DNA from: Bacteroides faecichinchillae JCM 17102
Lineage (GTDB): Bacteria > Bacteroidota > Bacteroidia > Bacteroidales > Bacteroidaceae
Assembly (NCBI RefSeq): GCF_000614145.1
Contig: NZ_BAKK01000044.1
Span: 1-32,513, forward strand
Length of the DNA: 32,513 nucleotides
Direction: 5' to 3'
The notes under the pieces were generated by a model. That model was given only the letters and a program-made list of their open reading frames with translations. It did not search any database and was not told where the DNA came from. The number at the start of each line of letters is the position of its first letter. Position 1 is the stretch's first letter. This document shows, one piece after another, positions 1 to 7,858 of the stretch. The position numbers and the translations under genes are program-made.

Positions 1-191
1 AAGTTTTTCCTCAACTTTCCATAGTTATTTGTAGTATCTTTTTGTTGTTGTTTTTTCCAAAACAAGGCTTAGCCCAATATGTAAAACATATATTCTTTCT
101 GATAATTCATCTTGTTTTTTTCGTTGGGTAAGTATATCGGTCAGATTTAGATATTTGGGCAGATTATATCTTTGGTATTATATAGACAAAG

Positions 192-233
192 GTCATAAAC
201 TGTAGAATAAAAGCTTATTCTACAGTTTATGAC
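192..233. repeat. Perfect 19-bp inverted repeat with 4-nt loop
   Basis: Arms 192-210 (GTCATAAACTGTAGAATAA) and 215-233 are exact reverse complements around the loop AAGC. The hairpin lies 17 bp past the integrase stop. There is no strong T-tract on the integrase strand, so it could be a weak terminator, a recombinase or excisionase arm site, or part of the element end. The rest of 1-249 shows no gene. Confidence 0.75.
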
Positions 234-249
234 ATAAGTGGATTATATG

Positions 250-1461
250 CTATAAAGATTTGATTACAAGGCTGTTTGCTTTGTCTATTACGGAAGTGTC
301 CAACGAGGCCAGATAAATGCGAGTGGTACTTTCCGAGTCATGTCCCATTGCTTCACTGATAGTGGAAATGGGAACATTTTTGCTTTTGGCAATGTTGGCC
401 CATCCGTGTCTTGCGACGTATGTTGTCAATGGAATCTCCAATCCCAGTTGTATCCCTATTTTTTTCAATTTACTGTTTATCAGGTGTTCTGCACTCTTAT
501 ATTGTCGCCTCTCATCTTTTCCGGTGTCTTTGATGATAGGTAACAGATAAGGAGTACCTGAAGTATCATATTTGTCAATAATATCCTGCATGGGTTGTTC
601 CCATTTGATAAGCAGTTGTTGCTTGGTCTTTTGCCGACGATATGACAGGATACCGTTTTTCAAGTCTTCCTTTTTTAGGTAAGCCATGTCTATAAACGAC
701 ATGCCGCGAGTATAGAAGCTGAACATGAAAATATCCCTTGCATAGTCCATGAGTGGGTACAAAACCAGATCCAGGTCTCGTATCTGGCGGATGACTTTTG
801 CAGATACGGCCCGTTTCACGGTCTTGTCTATCCCTGTATATACGTACTTGAACGGGCTTCGTTGTACGACCAGTTCCTTTTCCACCGCACGGTTATACAT
901 AGCCCGAAGATTTCTCATATAATAGGATGAACTGTTCGGGCATATACCGTTGGATTTCAAATAGACTTCGTATTCCGCCATCAGGTCGGTGTCCACCTCG
1001 CCAAGTGGGATATCTCCTCGATCACCCCGGAATCGTATAAAACTGTTGAGTGAGGTTGCATAGGTTTCTGCCGTGCATACCTTTCCGATTTGTTTCAGTT
1101 GGTTGATAAGATTTTGGCAAAACGATATGAAGCCTCCGTCTTCGGGAGAAATAAAAAAAAGTTCCACGACCTTATCCGCGCTATAGTCCTTGTCAGTACG
1201 GTCAAGTCTCGCCAGGATATATCTCAGCCGTGTGGTATCTTCCTTGATGCGGTTTTCCAGAGAATGCAGATAGTGGCACCGGCTCTCCTCGGTTCTCGGC
1301 GGTATGACCACACGGGAGGAAAGGTTGTCCCACTCCGCGGGATAGATTTTGCACCCGGTATTTATCTGTCTTGCCACCCGGTTATGAATCACTTGATAAA
1401 ACAGAATCCCTTCTTTCGCATTGACGGAAGAAGGACGGAATTTAATTTTTACAGTTGCCAT
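250..1461 (-). CDS. int: Tyrosine recombinase/integrase, Bacteroidetes conjugative-transposon type
   Basis: Intact 403-residue site-specific recombinase, expected to excise and integrate the element. The N-terminal segment (about 1-100) looks like the arm-type DNA-binding region of Bacteroidetes integrases. It is followed by a SAM-like core-binding domain (about 110-210) and a catalytic domain. Visible catalytic residues are R252 in YTRGMSF, a lysine in the RRQKTK segment (about 278), R351 in TYVARHGWAN (Tyr in place of the first His of the HxxR box, common in this group), H374 in EAMGHDS and the nucleophile Y383 in TRIYLASL. It is transcribed towards the left edge of the window, as expected for an integrase at one end of an ICE. 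The ATG at 1461 starts with MATVKIKFRP, typical of the family. No phage genes lie nearby, which favours an ICE over a prophage. Confidence 0.93.
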   Translation of the reverse strand: MATVKIKFRPSSVNAKEGILFYQVIHNRVARQINTGCKIYPAEWDNLSSRVVIPPRTEESRCHYLHSLENRIKEDTTRLRYILARLDRTDKDYSADKVVELFFISPEDGGFISFCQNLINQLKQIGKVCTAETYATSLNSFIRFRGDRGDIPLGEVDTDLMAEYEVYLKSNGICPNSSSYYMRNLRAMYNRAVEKELVVQRSPFKYVYTGIDKTVKRAVSAKVIRQIRDLDLVLYPLMDYARDIFMFSFYTRGMSFIDMAYLKKEDLKNGILSYRRQKTKQQLLIKWEQPMQDIIDKYDTSGTPYLLPIIKDTGKDERRQYKSAEHLINSKLKKIGIQLGLEIPLTTYVARHGWANIAKSKNVPISTISEAMGHDSESTTRIYLASLDTSVIDKANSLVIKSL

Positions 1462-1512
1462 ATTAAATACATTTAAAGTTATAATACGGCTTCAATAAAA
1501 AACGAAAACCGC

Positions 1513-2400
1513 TCATAATGTTCGTCTTGCACTCTTTTTATTTACTATATCCTTTATCATTTCTTTCATGTCTTGCCCGAATTTTCGGTAAAGGATACTC
1601 ACGTTTCTTCCTGGAGGTGAAAGTATAGAATTTCGGCAAAGGCACATATTCCGATTTTTCCTTTTCAATTTCCTCCATGTTGGGAAACGTTTTGCAGTAG
1701 AACTTCGATGTTTAAAACTCTTCTGCTTCTTGATTGTTCATGCTGTCGCCCATATCGGTTTTTGTTTTCATGAAGTCCCGTGCCACCTGACCGCAAATTC
1801 TGTTGATAGGTAAATTCGATATTTTCGATGCCGCCACAAGGTGGTTGCCATGTTCCCGTTCAGGTTGATGGGGGCTTGCTCCGGTCGATGGCCACCTCCT
1901 GTTTCAGTTGTATCATCTTGCCGAAAATGCCATTCGACAACCATTCCAATATTTTCTTGGTCCAGGTAGAGCCGCTTTCCACATTGCCTACGGTGCTGAT
2001 GATTTTCTGCACCCCAACGTTCTCGTAATCTGCTTCGGGCTGTGGCAGTTCCTGAAAGCCCAATGCTACATACACCTCGTTACATCGGGTAGCTCTGATC
2101 AGGCGGTCTATTTTGTGGAAGTATAGTGCAGGTGCCTTGTAAACAATGATACTTGCGGGAATGTTCATACCGAACCCGATATTTACCCGTGTCACCAGCA
2201 GGTTCAGGGTAATGGCATTCAGCGCACGATGAAGCTTTCCATCTTCGGGTAGTTCGCTGTAAATAAAATGCGTACTATGCATATTCTCCGGACAAATACC
2301 ACTTGATACTTATTGTGGGAAACACAGTACTGTTTACCGTCAATATCCTATCAAGAATATATACCTTACATCCTTTGTGGATTGGCATGTACATGGCTTG
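1513..2400 (-). pseudogene. Decayed TraG/MobC-family coupling protein (C-terminal half)
   Basis: A relic readable in several frames. The segment ending near 1860 contains NIPASIIVYKAPALYFHKID, VYVALGFQELPQ and KIISTVGNVESG. These match in order the mobC segments SSIIIDELPTIYFRGID, VAVCLGFQDFSQ and VIQNTVGNIFSGQ encoded at 19306-20626. A second frame gives AASKISNLPINRICGQVARDF (1750-1850), matching PASKIANLS...GSVADNFG. A third ends with FGQDMKEMIKDIV before a TGA at 1513-1515. Upstream, FPTISIKWYLSGE (about 2295-2345) matches ISPQLYWVMTGDD. Several frameshifts, an in-frame stop near 1725 and loss of the Walker B acidic pair (IVYKAP for IIDELP) make it non-functional. It is strongly diverged from the mobC in this window, so it is not a recent duplicate. 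Confidence 0.72.
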
Positions 2401-2506
2401 TATGCAGATAACGGGAAACGAGTCGAACGGCAACTTCCTCGGGAGGCCTGGTCATTTTTATCATGGTATGTTTTTAGGTAGTTGCTTGGTATATAAAGCA
2501 CTTCTT

Positions 2507-2929
2507 GGGCAAGGAGAACACGTTTCTGAAAAAGGACGAGGAAGTTTTTTTGATATGTTAGGGCAAGAGAAGGAGCAGGTCAGGGCGTATACCGAACTAT
2601 CCTCAGAGAGACAGAGCTTTGACAAGACGAAAGCTCTGCTCAATATGGTCGGTGAAGATATGCAGCAGAATGTCGTCACCAATGTAAGGGAATAGCTTGT
2701 TTTACAAGAGGCCGGTATGCTCGAAATGGAAACGTTTTTTCCGGAGCTGACTGCCGCCGAACAGGAAGTATACCTGCTGATTCTCCAAGAAAAGATGCTC
2801 AATGGGGCGTGTGTGATGCTCAGTGAGAAGGAGAGCGCTGTCACCAGCACACAGACGTATATCCGCAAAAAGCTGATTCTGCAACCCTCGGACAATCTCC
2901 GCAAAGCGTTGCAGGAAAGGAAAAAATAA
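2507..2929 (+). pseudogene. Remnant of a helix-turn-helix (LuxR-like) protein
   Basis: Two plus-strand frames, one ending near 2695 and one running 2717-2929, appear to be pieces of one protein. The first is charged and helical (GQEKEQVRAYTELSSERQSF). The second contains FPELTAAEQEVYLLILQEK, then SEKESAVTSTQTYIRKKL, which resembles the recognition helices of LuxR-type HTH domains of the form LT..E.EV..LI..G...EIA..L..S..TV..H...I..KL. A stop separates the halves and no plausible N-terminal domain is present. It sits between the decayed coupling protein and the PRTRC block, in a stretch with no intact gene from 1462 to 2954. Similarity is judged by eye only. Confidence 0.35.
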
Positions 2930-2954
2930 AAGCAGTCATTAGCTCTTGCCAGCC

Positions 2955-3742
2955 TTATACTCCTATCGGATTTACCTTCAATGTCTCCAGGTTCAGGAAT
3001 AGCCCGTTGTGCTCGATCATTCCGTTACGGAACATTTTCCAAAGGATGTCGCATCCGAGTTGCGCCAGCGTGGAGTTAATGAACAGGTCTTGTTTACTCA
3101 ATGCTTCCGCCAGTGAGCAGCTCGGACCGGAGTCCGTTTCCTTCACCCGGGCGTATTTCACGAAACGGGTAATGACCTTCAAGGAGGCTACCGTTTCATA
3201 AATCTGTGATGCCGGCTGTTTTATTTTTTTCGGGATTGTACCCAGCACCGCCTGGCCGGTGGTCTGCGTGTTCCCGAAGTCGAGCCAGTAAAGCGGCGTG
3301 CTATAGTCCATGTAACCCGATGAAGGGACATGTTTCAGCACCTCCCATAAATCCAGCCTGGACTTGATATTGTCCGTGCAGGTGATAGTGATATTTGCCA
3401 TATCATCCTCCTTAGCTCTTTCATTGCCGGCGGGTAGTTTCTTGCTTCCGCTTTCCAGTCATTGCCGAAGAAGTGGTTTATCCTTGTTATGAGGCATTGC
3501 GCCTTGTTCAGTTCCAAGTCCGACGGTCCGAAGAGCTGCCGCCCGATATTTGCATCCATCACGATGTCGGGGTCGTAGAGTGTCACGAACAGTCCGGGAT
3601 GCCCGAGTGCGCGGAGCGTGACGTCCATCCGTGCCAGGCAGGTAAGCACCTGCGATCCTGTCCCGCCTGCGCCAATCAGGTTTATCGTGACCGGATGCTG
3701 CGGGTTCATCAGGTAGTTGTCGGTATAATGTACTCTTTTCAT
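2955..3742 (-). CDS. PRTRC system ThiF/E1-like protein (one frameshift)
   Basis: ThiF/E1-superfamily adenylating enzyme of the PRTRC cassette, expected to activate the C-terminus of a small ubiquitin-fold partner. The N-terminal half carries the Rossmann nucleotide loop NLIGAGGTGSQV, followed by LYDPDIVMDANIGRQLF with the aspartate and arginine typical of ThiF. The C-terminal half begins MANITITCTDNIKSR and contains conserved SRLDLW and YWLDFGN segments. The halves are in different frames; restoring one C in the CCC run at 3432-3434 joins them (NYPAGNERAKEDDMANITI) into about 263 residues. The start at 3742 overlaps the stop of the upstream PRTRC-B gene (ATGA), indicating translational coupling. 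The frameshift is probably a sequencing error but could be real. Confidence 0.82.
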
Positions 3743-4458
3743 TTCAGTATATCTTTTAGTTTCAGATTATTCAAAGGTTTCAATTCCTCCATCTCGAAAG
3801 CGGTATTGCGTGCAGCCTTTGTCACCAGAACCAAGTTGGATCGAGTCGGATTGCCGTTTGCGCCCAGATGGGAGAACTCGGTCAGCCAGAACTTTTTCTC
3901 CCAGTACTCCAGCAGATTCGTGTATGTCAGGTCTTTCGGTCTGTCTATTTTTGCATTCCCCAAGCAAACGCTTGCCCCGGTCACATTGAAGAACGGAGCC
4001 GCATAGAGTGCCGAATCCGCTTTCAGTTCCTTGTCTTTGTAGGCATAGATCCTCATTCCCAGTTCTCCGGCCTCATAGATTACTCCCGGCAGGTTGTATT
4101 CCGCGTTCTCTATTTGGAGGGACCGCATGAAGAACATCATCCGTTTCCGGGGTGGGTTGTACCAGATGTACCTCTCGCTACCTTTTCGCGGGTCGCACCA
4201 CAGCAGGTTGGAAGGTATCTTCCCGTATGGCGTGGCGCTGTGTCTTTCGGAATACCCCCGCACCAGCTCGTTCATGAATTCCACCGTTACCGGATGGCCT
4301 TCGCCCATTTTTCCACTATCATCAATCTCCCTTACTTCAAGAAAACAGCAGTTTTCACCTGCACTGGGAATGTCTTGTTCTTGGGTATAGGCTATCAACG
4401 CCGCCCTGGGATGGAGTAGCGTTCTCAACTTTCTTGTAAGTTCGTTTGTCTCTATCAT
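3739..4458 (-). CDS. PRTRC system protein B (prokaryotic E2-like fold)
   Basis: Intact 239-residue protein recognised as PRTRC protein B. Its family is linked to a prokaryotic E2 (ubiquitin-conjugating-like) fold in the published analyses of bacterial ubiquitin-related operons. The candidate active site is the segment APFFNVTGASVCLGN with cysteine at about residue 165. Other family features are LLHPRAALIAY near the N-terminus, the IPSNLLWCDP segment and the basic NPPRKRMMFF stretch. The ATG at 4458 follows the PRTRC-F stop by 3 nt and the TGA overlaps the ThiF start, so F-B-ThiF form one tightly packed operon. E2 chemistry is inferred from the family and has not been shown for PRTRC-B as far as I know. 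Confidence 0.85.
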   Translation of the reverse strand: MIETNELTRKLRTLLHPRAALIAYTQEQDIPSAGENCCFLEVREIDDSGKMGEGHPVTVEFMNELVRGYSERHSATPYGKIPSNLLWCDPRKGSERYIWYNPPRKRMMFFMRSLQIENAEYNLPGVIYEAGELGMRIYAYKDKELKADSALYAAPFFNVTGASVCLGNAKIDRPKDLTYTNLLEYWEKKFWLTEFSHLGANGNPTRSNLVLVTKAARNTAFEMEELKPLNNLKLKDILK

Positions 4459-4461
4459 ATT

Positions 4462-5579
4462 CTAACATATTACGTTTATAAATTTATCCGCCCACCGGAA
4501 GAACCCCTCCGGGTAGTTGTCCATCCGGAACAATTCATCCGTGTCAGGAGACAAGTCTCGGAAGGTTGCGGGAACGATGTCGTAGGTCTCCCGGCTGTTG
4601 GAATTGTAAGAATCGGTGAGATAATCGGTTACAATGTCACCGAGATCATATACGACCCTTATTTGCTGTTCCAGATACATCGGGTGGAAATCCGGACTTT
4701 CCGAATAGTAAGCGTCGTATCCGTATTGCATGATACCGCGTTCCGGTGCCAGGAATGGAAGGCCTCCCTTCATCACATCGAGCAAAAGCTGTTCAAACCC
4801 GTTTTGCGGAGTGTAGTTCTCGATTGCCCTTGGCAGGTTCTTGTAATAGGATTTGAAGTCTACCCGTCTCAGCAGCCTGTTGATTTTTCCCTCCTGATAG
4901 GAATCCAACAATTTCATGTGATCTTTCCGGTCCTGAGGATCGCTTCCGTCTTCTTCCGCGAGCAAGTCAAACATAAACTCCGTCTCATCGTCATCCAAAA
5001 ACAAGCAGATGCCGTTTGCCCGCATCAGGTTATGGATAAATGTAATGGAGATCCGCCTGAGTGTGGGATTGAGCGACTCCACGAATTTCACCGGGAAATA
5101 ATACAGCGTGTAACTTCCCCACTGGTGATATCTCCACAAGCGGAAAAAAAGCCTGCCGTTCTCTTGTTCGATATTTACATTCATCTCGTCCCCGATAAGC
5201 TCGTTTATCTCGTCGTACAGGTTAGCAATCCCTTCCCCAATACTGTTTCCCGGAGTATGTACCGCCTCTTTCTCCAATAACAGGGCATACCTGAAATACG
5301 AATCACGCAGGAATTCGTAGTTTTCCCGCGTGATTACGTTAACTTTATTCCATTGGAAACCGTCATGGCATTCCACGACAAGTCTTTTGGGAGCCAGCGA
5401 CACAAATGATGTGTTCAGAAAAGAATTACGGCCCCGCTTGGAGCCGCAATCCGTTCTTCCCTGTTCACGCCATGCCGTACATTCCGCTCTGTCTGGGTGA
5501 TAATGAGCCTTATCAGTTGATCTAATTGACGCTCGTCCAATGGTACACATGATTTCTTCTTTTTATTATCCTTGTTCAT
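4462..5579 (-). CDS. PRTRC system protein F (one frameshift near the N-terminus)
   Basis: Conserved PRTRC protein F, a largely helical protein of unknown activity found only in these loci. The main frame covers about 315 residues from FLNTSFVSLAPKRLVVEC to WADKFINVIC. The best start is the ATG at 5579 (MNKDNKKKKSCVPLDERQLD), 6 nt after the PRTRC-C stop. That frame runs to GAVILF and joins the main frame if one T is restored in the AAAA/TTTT run at 5419-5422, giving about 372 residues. Reading the main frame alone back to 5550 gives an unconvincing N-terminus (MCTIGRASIR). It lies between PRTRC-C and PRTRC-B in a compact operon. There is no transmembrane segment or signal peptide. Confidence 0.78.
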
Positions 5580-5585
5580 AATTGC

Positions 5586-5807
5586 CTATCCTTTTGTTCC
5601 GATGGTGGTCTTGAACTCGTACACCGCCTTGTCATCCTTGATGACCGGTCCGTGTACCGTCGCCGTGGTCAGCTCCGGGTAGAAGTTGGAGTAATAACTC
5701 ATGACCATTTCGGGGTTGTCTGACGGATTGGGATCATCGAGCGTGACCATCCCGCTGCCTTTCTTGAACGTGAACGAACGTGCCATTCCTGTGATTTCGA
5801 GTGCCAT
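5586..5807 (-). CDS. PRTRC system protein C (prokaryotic ubiquitin-like)
   Basis: Small protein of 73 residues (MALEITGMARSFTFKKG to TTIGTKG) belonging to the PRTRC-C family, which is classed with prokaryotic ubiquitin-like (Prok_Ub) proteins. Family signatures are the N-terminal beta-hairpin followed by DDPNPSDNPEMVMSYYSNFYP, then ELTTATVHGPVIKDD and the C-terminal GTKG. The chain ends in a single glycine, so whether it is conjugated by the neighbouring E1-like ThiF and E2-like PRTRC-B is unknown. The ATG at 5807 is preferred over 5837 because it matches the usual MAL start and leaves 4 nt after the PRTRC-E stop. Confidence 0.88.
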   Translation of the reverse strand: MALEITGMARSFTFKKGSGMVTLDDPNPSDNPEMVMSYYSNFYPELTTATVHGPVIKDDKAVYEFKTTIGTKG

Positions 5808-5811
5808 AGTC

Positions 5812-6800
5812 TTAAACTGTTTGATAATGTGAAACATGGGGTTCTAACATGGATTGGGGGAAATCGGGATATTCCTCGTAGTCCTCCGGACGGTAGGTCG
5901 GTTCCTCCTGTCCGGTAAGGTAATACGGATTCAGGTCCTCCCTCTGCTGCACCTGCTCCTGCCAATATGCGTCATGCTGTCTCCCATATGAAGGCTGCGG
6001 AGCCTGTGATGCCATCGGCTGTTGTCCGGCATATTGCGGCCGGGGTGGAACCGGTCTTTGCGGCGGTTGCTGCGGTGCCCACATCGAAGGCTGTTGCGGT
6101 GGCTGTGTCGCCACGGGCCGTTGCGGTTGTCCTGCCATGGTCTCGGGACCTGAGGCTGCGACGGATAGGGTGGTTGCTGCATGGGAGCTGCCATAGGTTG
6201 TGGCTGTGCTTGCGATTGCTGTGGCTGTTGTGCCGTTGCCGCCATAGGTTGCTGTGGCTGCGGTTGCGGTGCCGGTTCATCCATCAGCTCGAACAGGCTG
6301 CCCTTGTTCATCGCTTTCTTCTGCTCCTCCACCATTCCGTCAATCTTCTTCTGATCCTGCGGCTTTGCATAGAGGCGTGCCTGGCCGAGAGTCGTCACGG
6401 CATCCTTATGATTCCCCGCAGCGATCAGTTCCTCTGCTTTCTTGAGATGCTTCTCGTACTTCTCGCGTTTCTCCTTCTCCTCTTTCGTTTCTTTGGCCTT
6501 GCTATCCTTTGCCGCCTTGCTGTCGGCAGCGGCCTTCTCCGTCTGCGCCTCGAACTGCGCCATGTTGGTGATCAGTCCCGCCGCCTTCTGTATCGGCCGG
6601 GCGACGACTTGCAGGAATTCCACGTCCAGTTCCTCCGGCATCCCGCTGACTGTCAGGGGCACGATGTGGTTCTGGGCCTCGTCCTTCAGCCCGTTTGACT
6701 TCGGCAGTGTGGATACTGCCAATTGTCCGTTCGCTTTGCGGATGACTATCGTGAGGTCCACGCTCTCGGTCATCATCTGGTTGATTGCTGTAAAAAACAT
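5812..6800 (-). CDS. PRTRC system protein E (one frameshift)
   Basis: PRTRC protein E, about 329 residues after repair. The N-terminal domain (MFFTAINQMMTESVDLTIVI) carries conserved beta-strand segments to about residue 60. A long lysine/glutamate-rich coiled-coil region follows (about 95-130), then a TPR-like helix pair (HLKKAEELIAAGNHKDAVTT) and a low-complexity Pro/Gln/Ala tail of roughly 140 residues. The tail switches frame near 6139; restoring one C in the CC(C) run yields PRPMAGQPQRPVATQPP and reading continues to SMLEPHVSHYQTV. The start at 6800 is preferred; frame-open sequence further upstream belongs to a separate small gene. Pro/Gln tails in this family are variable and probably disordered. 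Confidence 0.8.
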
Positions 6801-6837
6801 AACTGTAATAATTAAAGTGTGAATAATCGTACTCTTT

Positions 6838-7055
6838 CTACCTGTTGAAGAACTCTGCCAGTAGCCTGTCCCTGTCGGATGGTGGCATATTTCCAGGATA
6901 GGATTCAGCAGTGTGGAGATGTGTACCGGTCCGGCCGGCCCTCTTGACGGGAACTTGATTGCGGGCTTTGGCTCCACTGTCTTTTTTTTTCTTGTTAGGG
7001 GCATTGGCATCTGCACCGGTGCCATCGGCGGTCTTGAGATGATTGCTTGATTCAT
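6838..7055 (-). CDS. Small conserved conjugative-transposon protein (one frameshift)
   Basis: Short protein of about 72 residues: MNQAIISRPPMAPVQMPMPL, a basic linker, then KFPSRGPAGPVHISTLLNPILE. In the observed sequence the frame runs on into the next gene. Restoring one A at the TTT run 6890-6892 gives ILENMPPSDRDRLLAEFFNR and a stop at 6838, a sensible end 37 nt before PRTRC-E. Proline-rich N-terminus, amphipathic C-terminal helix, no membrane segment. I recall similar small proteins preceding PRTRC-E in Bacteroides ICEs but know no function. Confidence 0.6.
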
Positions 7056-7102
7056 GACTTTATAATTTTAATTGTGAATACTCGGGCTTTGGCAGCCCGT
7101 TG

Positions 7103-7251
7103 AACTACAAGGGCTTTACGGCAAACGCTTCCGGAAAGGCAAGGCTTTCGGGAAAAATACCGGAGCGCAGCGAGGATGATTTTTCCGCGAAACCCGAAGG
7201 GCCCGGCCTTGCCGTCCGAAAAGAAGCGTTTGCCAACTTTGCCCTGTAGTT
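7103..7251. repeat. Long nested intergenic hairpin, copy 1
   Basis: About 149 bp folding into a multi-tier imperfect stem. Outer arms are AACTACAAGGGC/GCCCTGTAGTT, then GGCAAACGCTTC/GAAGCGTTTGCC, then GGCAAGGC/GGCCTTGCC, then TTTCGGGAAAAAT/ATTTTTCCGCGAAA with the loop around GGAGCGCAGCGAGGATG. The inner ~70 bp is almost identical to copy 3 at 19132-19306. It lies 48 bp upstream of the 7055 start, between two minus-strand genes, and could be an RNA stability, processing or attenuation element. Confidence 0.8.
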
Positions 7252-7421
7252 CTTCGGTCTGTCAATGGCTGTATGTTCTTCCCTGTCTTTTCCATTCGTG
7301 TCCTCGTCATTCTCATTTCCATAAGGCATGGGATACAAAAAGAGCCGCCCGATAGGACAGCTCTGTTCTGCAAGGTGATATTTGAACCAGTATGGTATAT
7401 CCGCTTCATATGCCTATATCT

Positions 7422-7658
7422 TTAGAAAACCAAATAGCTGAGAATGCAGAAAAGTATCGCCGCCGCTACCAGCAGGCAGGCGACTTTGTAGAGGAACCTG
7501 AAGAATCCCTTGAAACACACGATGGCGACTGCCGCCCATACGGGCGATATTCCTCTTGAGTAGAGATAGTTGAACACGATGAAGGCGACAATACCTAAGG
7601 CTATCATCCTTATCCATTTGGCTGTCCTGAGTTTTTCGATACATTCCCTTGTTTTCAT
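7422..7658 (-). CDS. Small membrane protein of unknown function
   Basis: A 78-residue protein with a short basic cytoplasmic N-terminus (MKTRECIEKLRTAKWIR) and two to three hydrophobic segments: about 18-35 (MIALGIVAFIVFNYLYS), 40-54 (VWAAVAIVCFKGFF) and 58-78 (VACLLVAAAILFCILSYLVF). No enzymatic motif is seen. It lies between hairpin copies 1 and 2, downstream of topB, a position where Bacteroides ICEs often carry a small membrane protein. Codon use resembles the neighbours. It is probably genuine because an overlapping longer frame shows no conserved character. Confidence 0.6.
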   Translation of the reverse strand: MKTRECIEKLRTAKWIRMIALGIVAFIVFNYLYSRGISPVWAAVAIVCFKGFFRFLYKVACLLVAAAILFCILSYLVF

Positions 7659-7686
7659 GACCGTATATTATTAATGGGTGAAACAT

Positions 7687-7850
7687 GTCATTTCCAATTT
7701 CAGGGGCCGGAAAGCGGACCGCCTCCACCGGCAAGGTTTTCGGGGAAAATACCGGAACGTAAGTGAGGATGATTTTCCCCGAAACCTGCAAGGCTCGACC
7801 TTGCGGGTGGAAACGGGCGGTTCCGCTACCTTTGCCCTTGAATTGGAATG
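7687..7850. repeat. Long nested intergenic hairpin, copy 2
   Basis: About 164 bp of nested inverted repeat between the topB stop and the small membrane protein start. Arms are TCCAATTTCAGGGGC/GCCCTTGAATTGGA, AGCGGACCGCC/GGGCGGTTCCGCT, CACCGGCAAGGT/ACCTTGCGGGTG and TTTCGGGGAAAAT/ATTTTCCCCGAAA. The loop keeps the ACCGGA...GAGGATGA motif of copies 1 and 3, while the outer arms are different but still self-complementary. Being 9 bp from the topB stop, it may shape the 3' end of topB mRNA. Confidence 0.8.
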
Positions 7851-7858
7851 GCAGTGTG

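Noticed and set aside
6838..7055. Single PRTRC-E protein starting at 7055
   Set aside because: The first 70 residues are a separate small protein whose frame continues only because of a one-base loss near 6891; the natural PRTRC-E start is at 6800.
7105..7409. Minus-strand small proteins across hairpin copy 1
   Set aside because: The reading frames run through the palindrome, and similar peptides (ALRVSRKNHPRCA) appear at copy 3, showing that they are the repeat read as codons.
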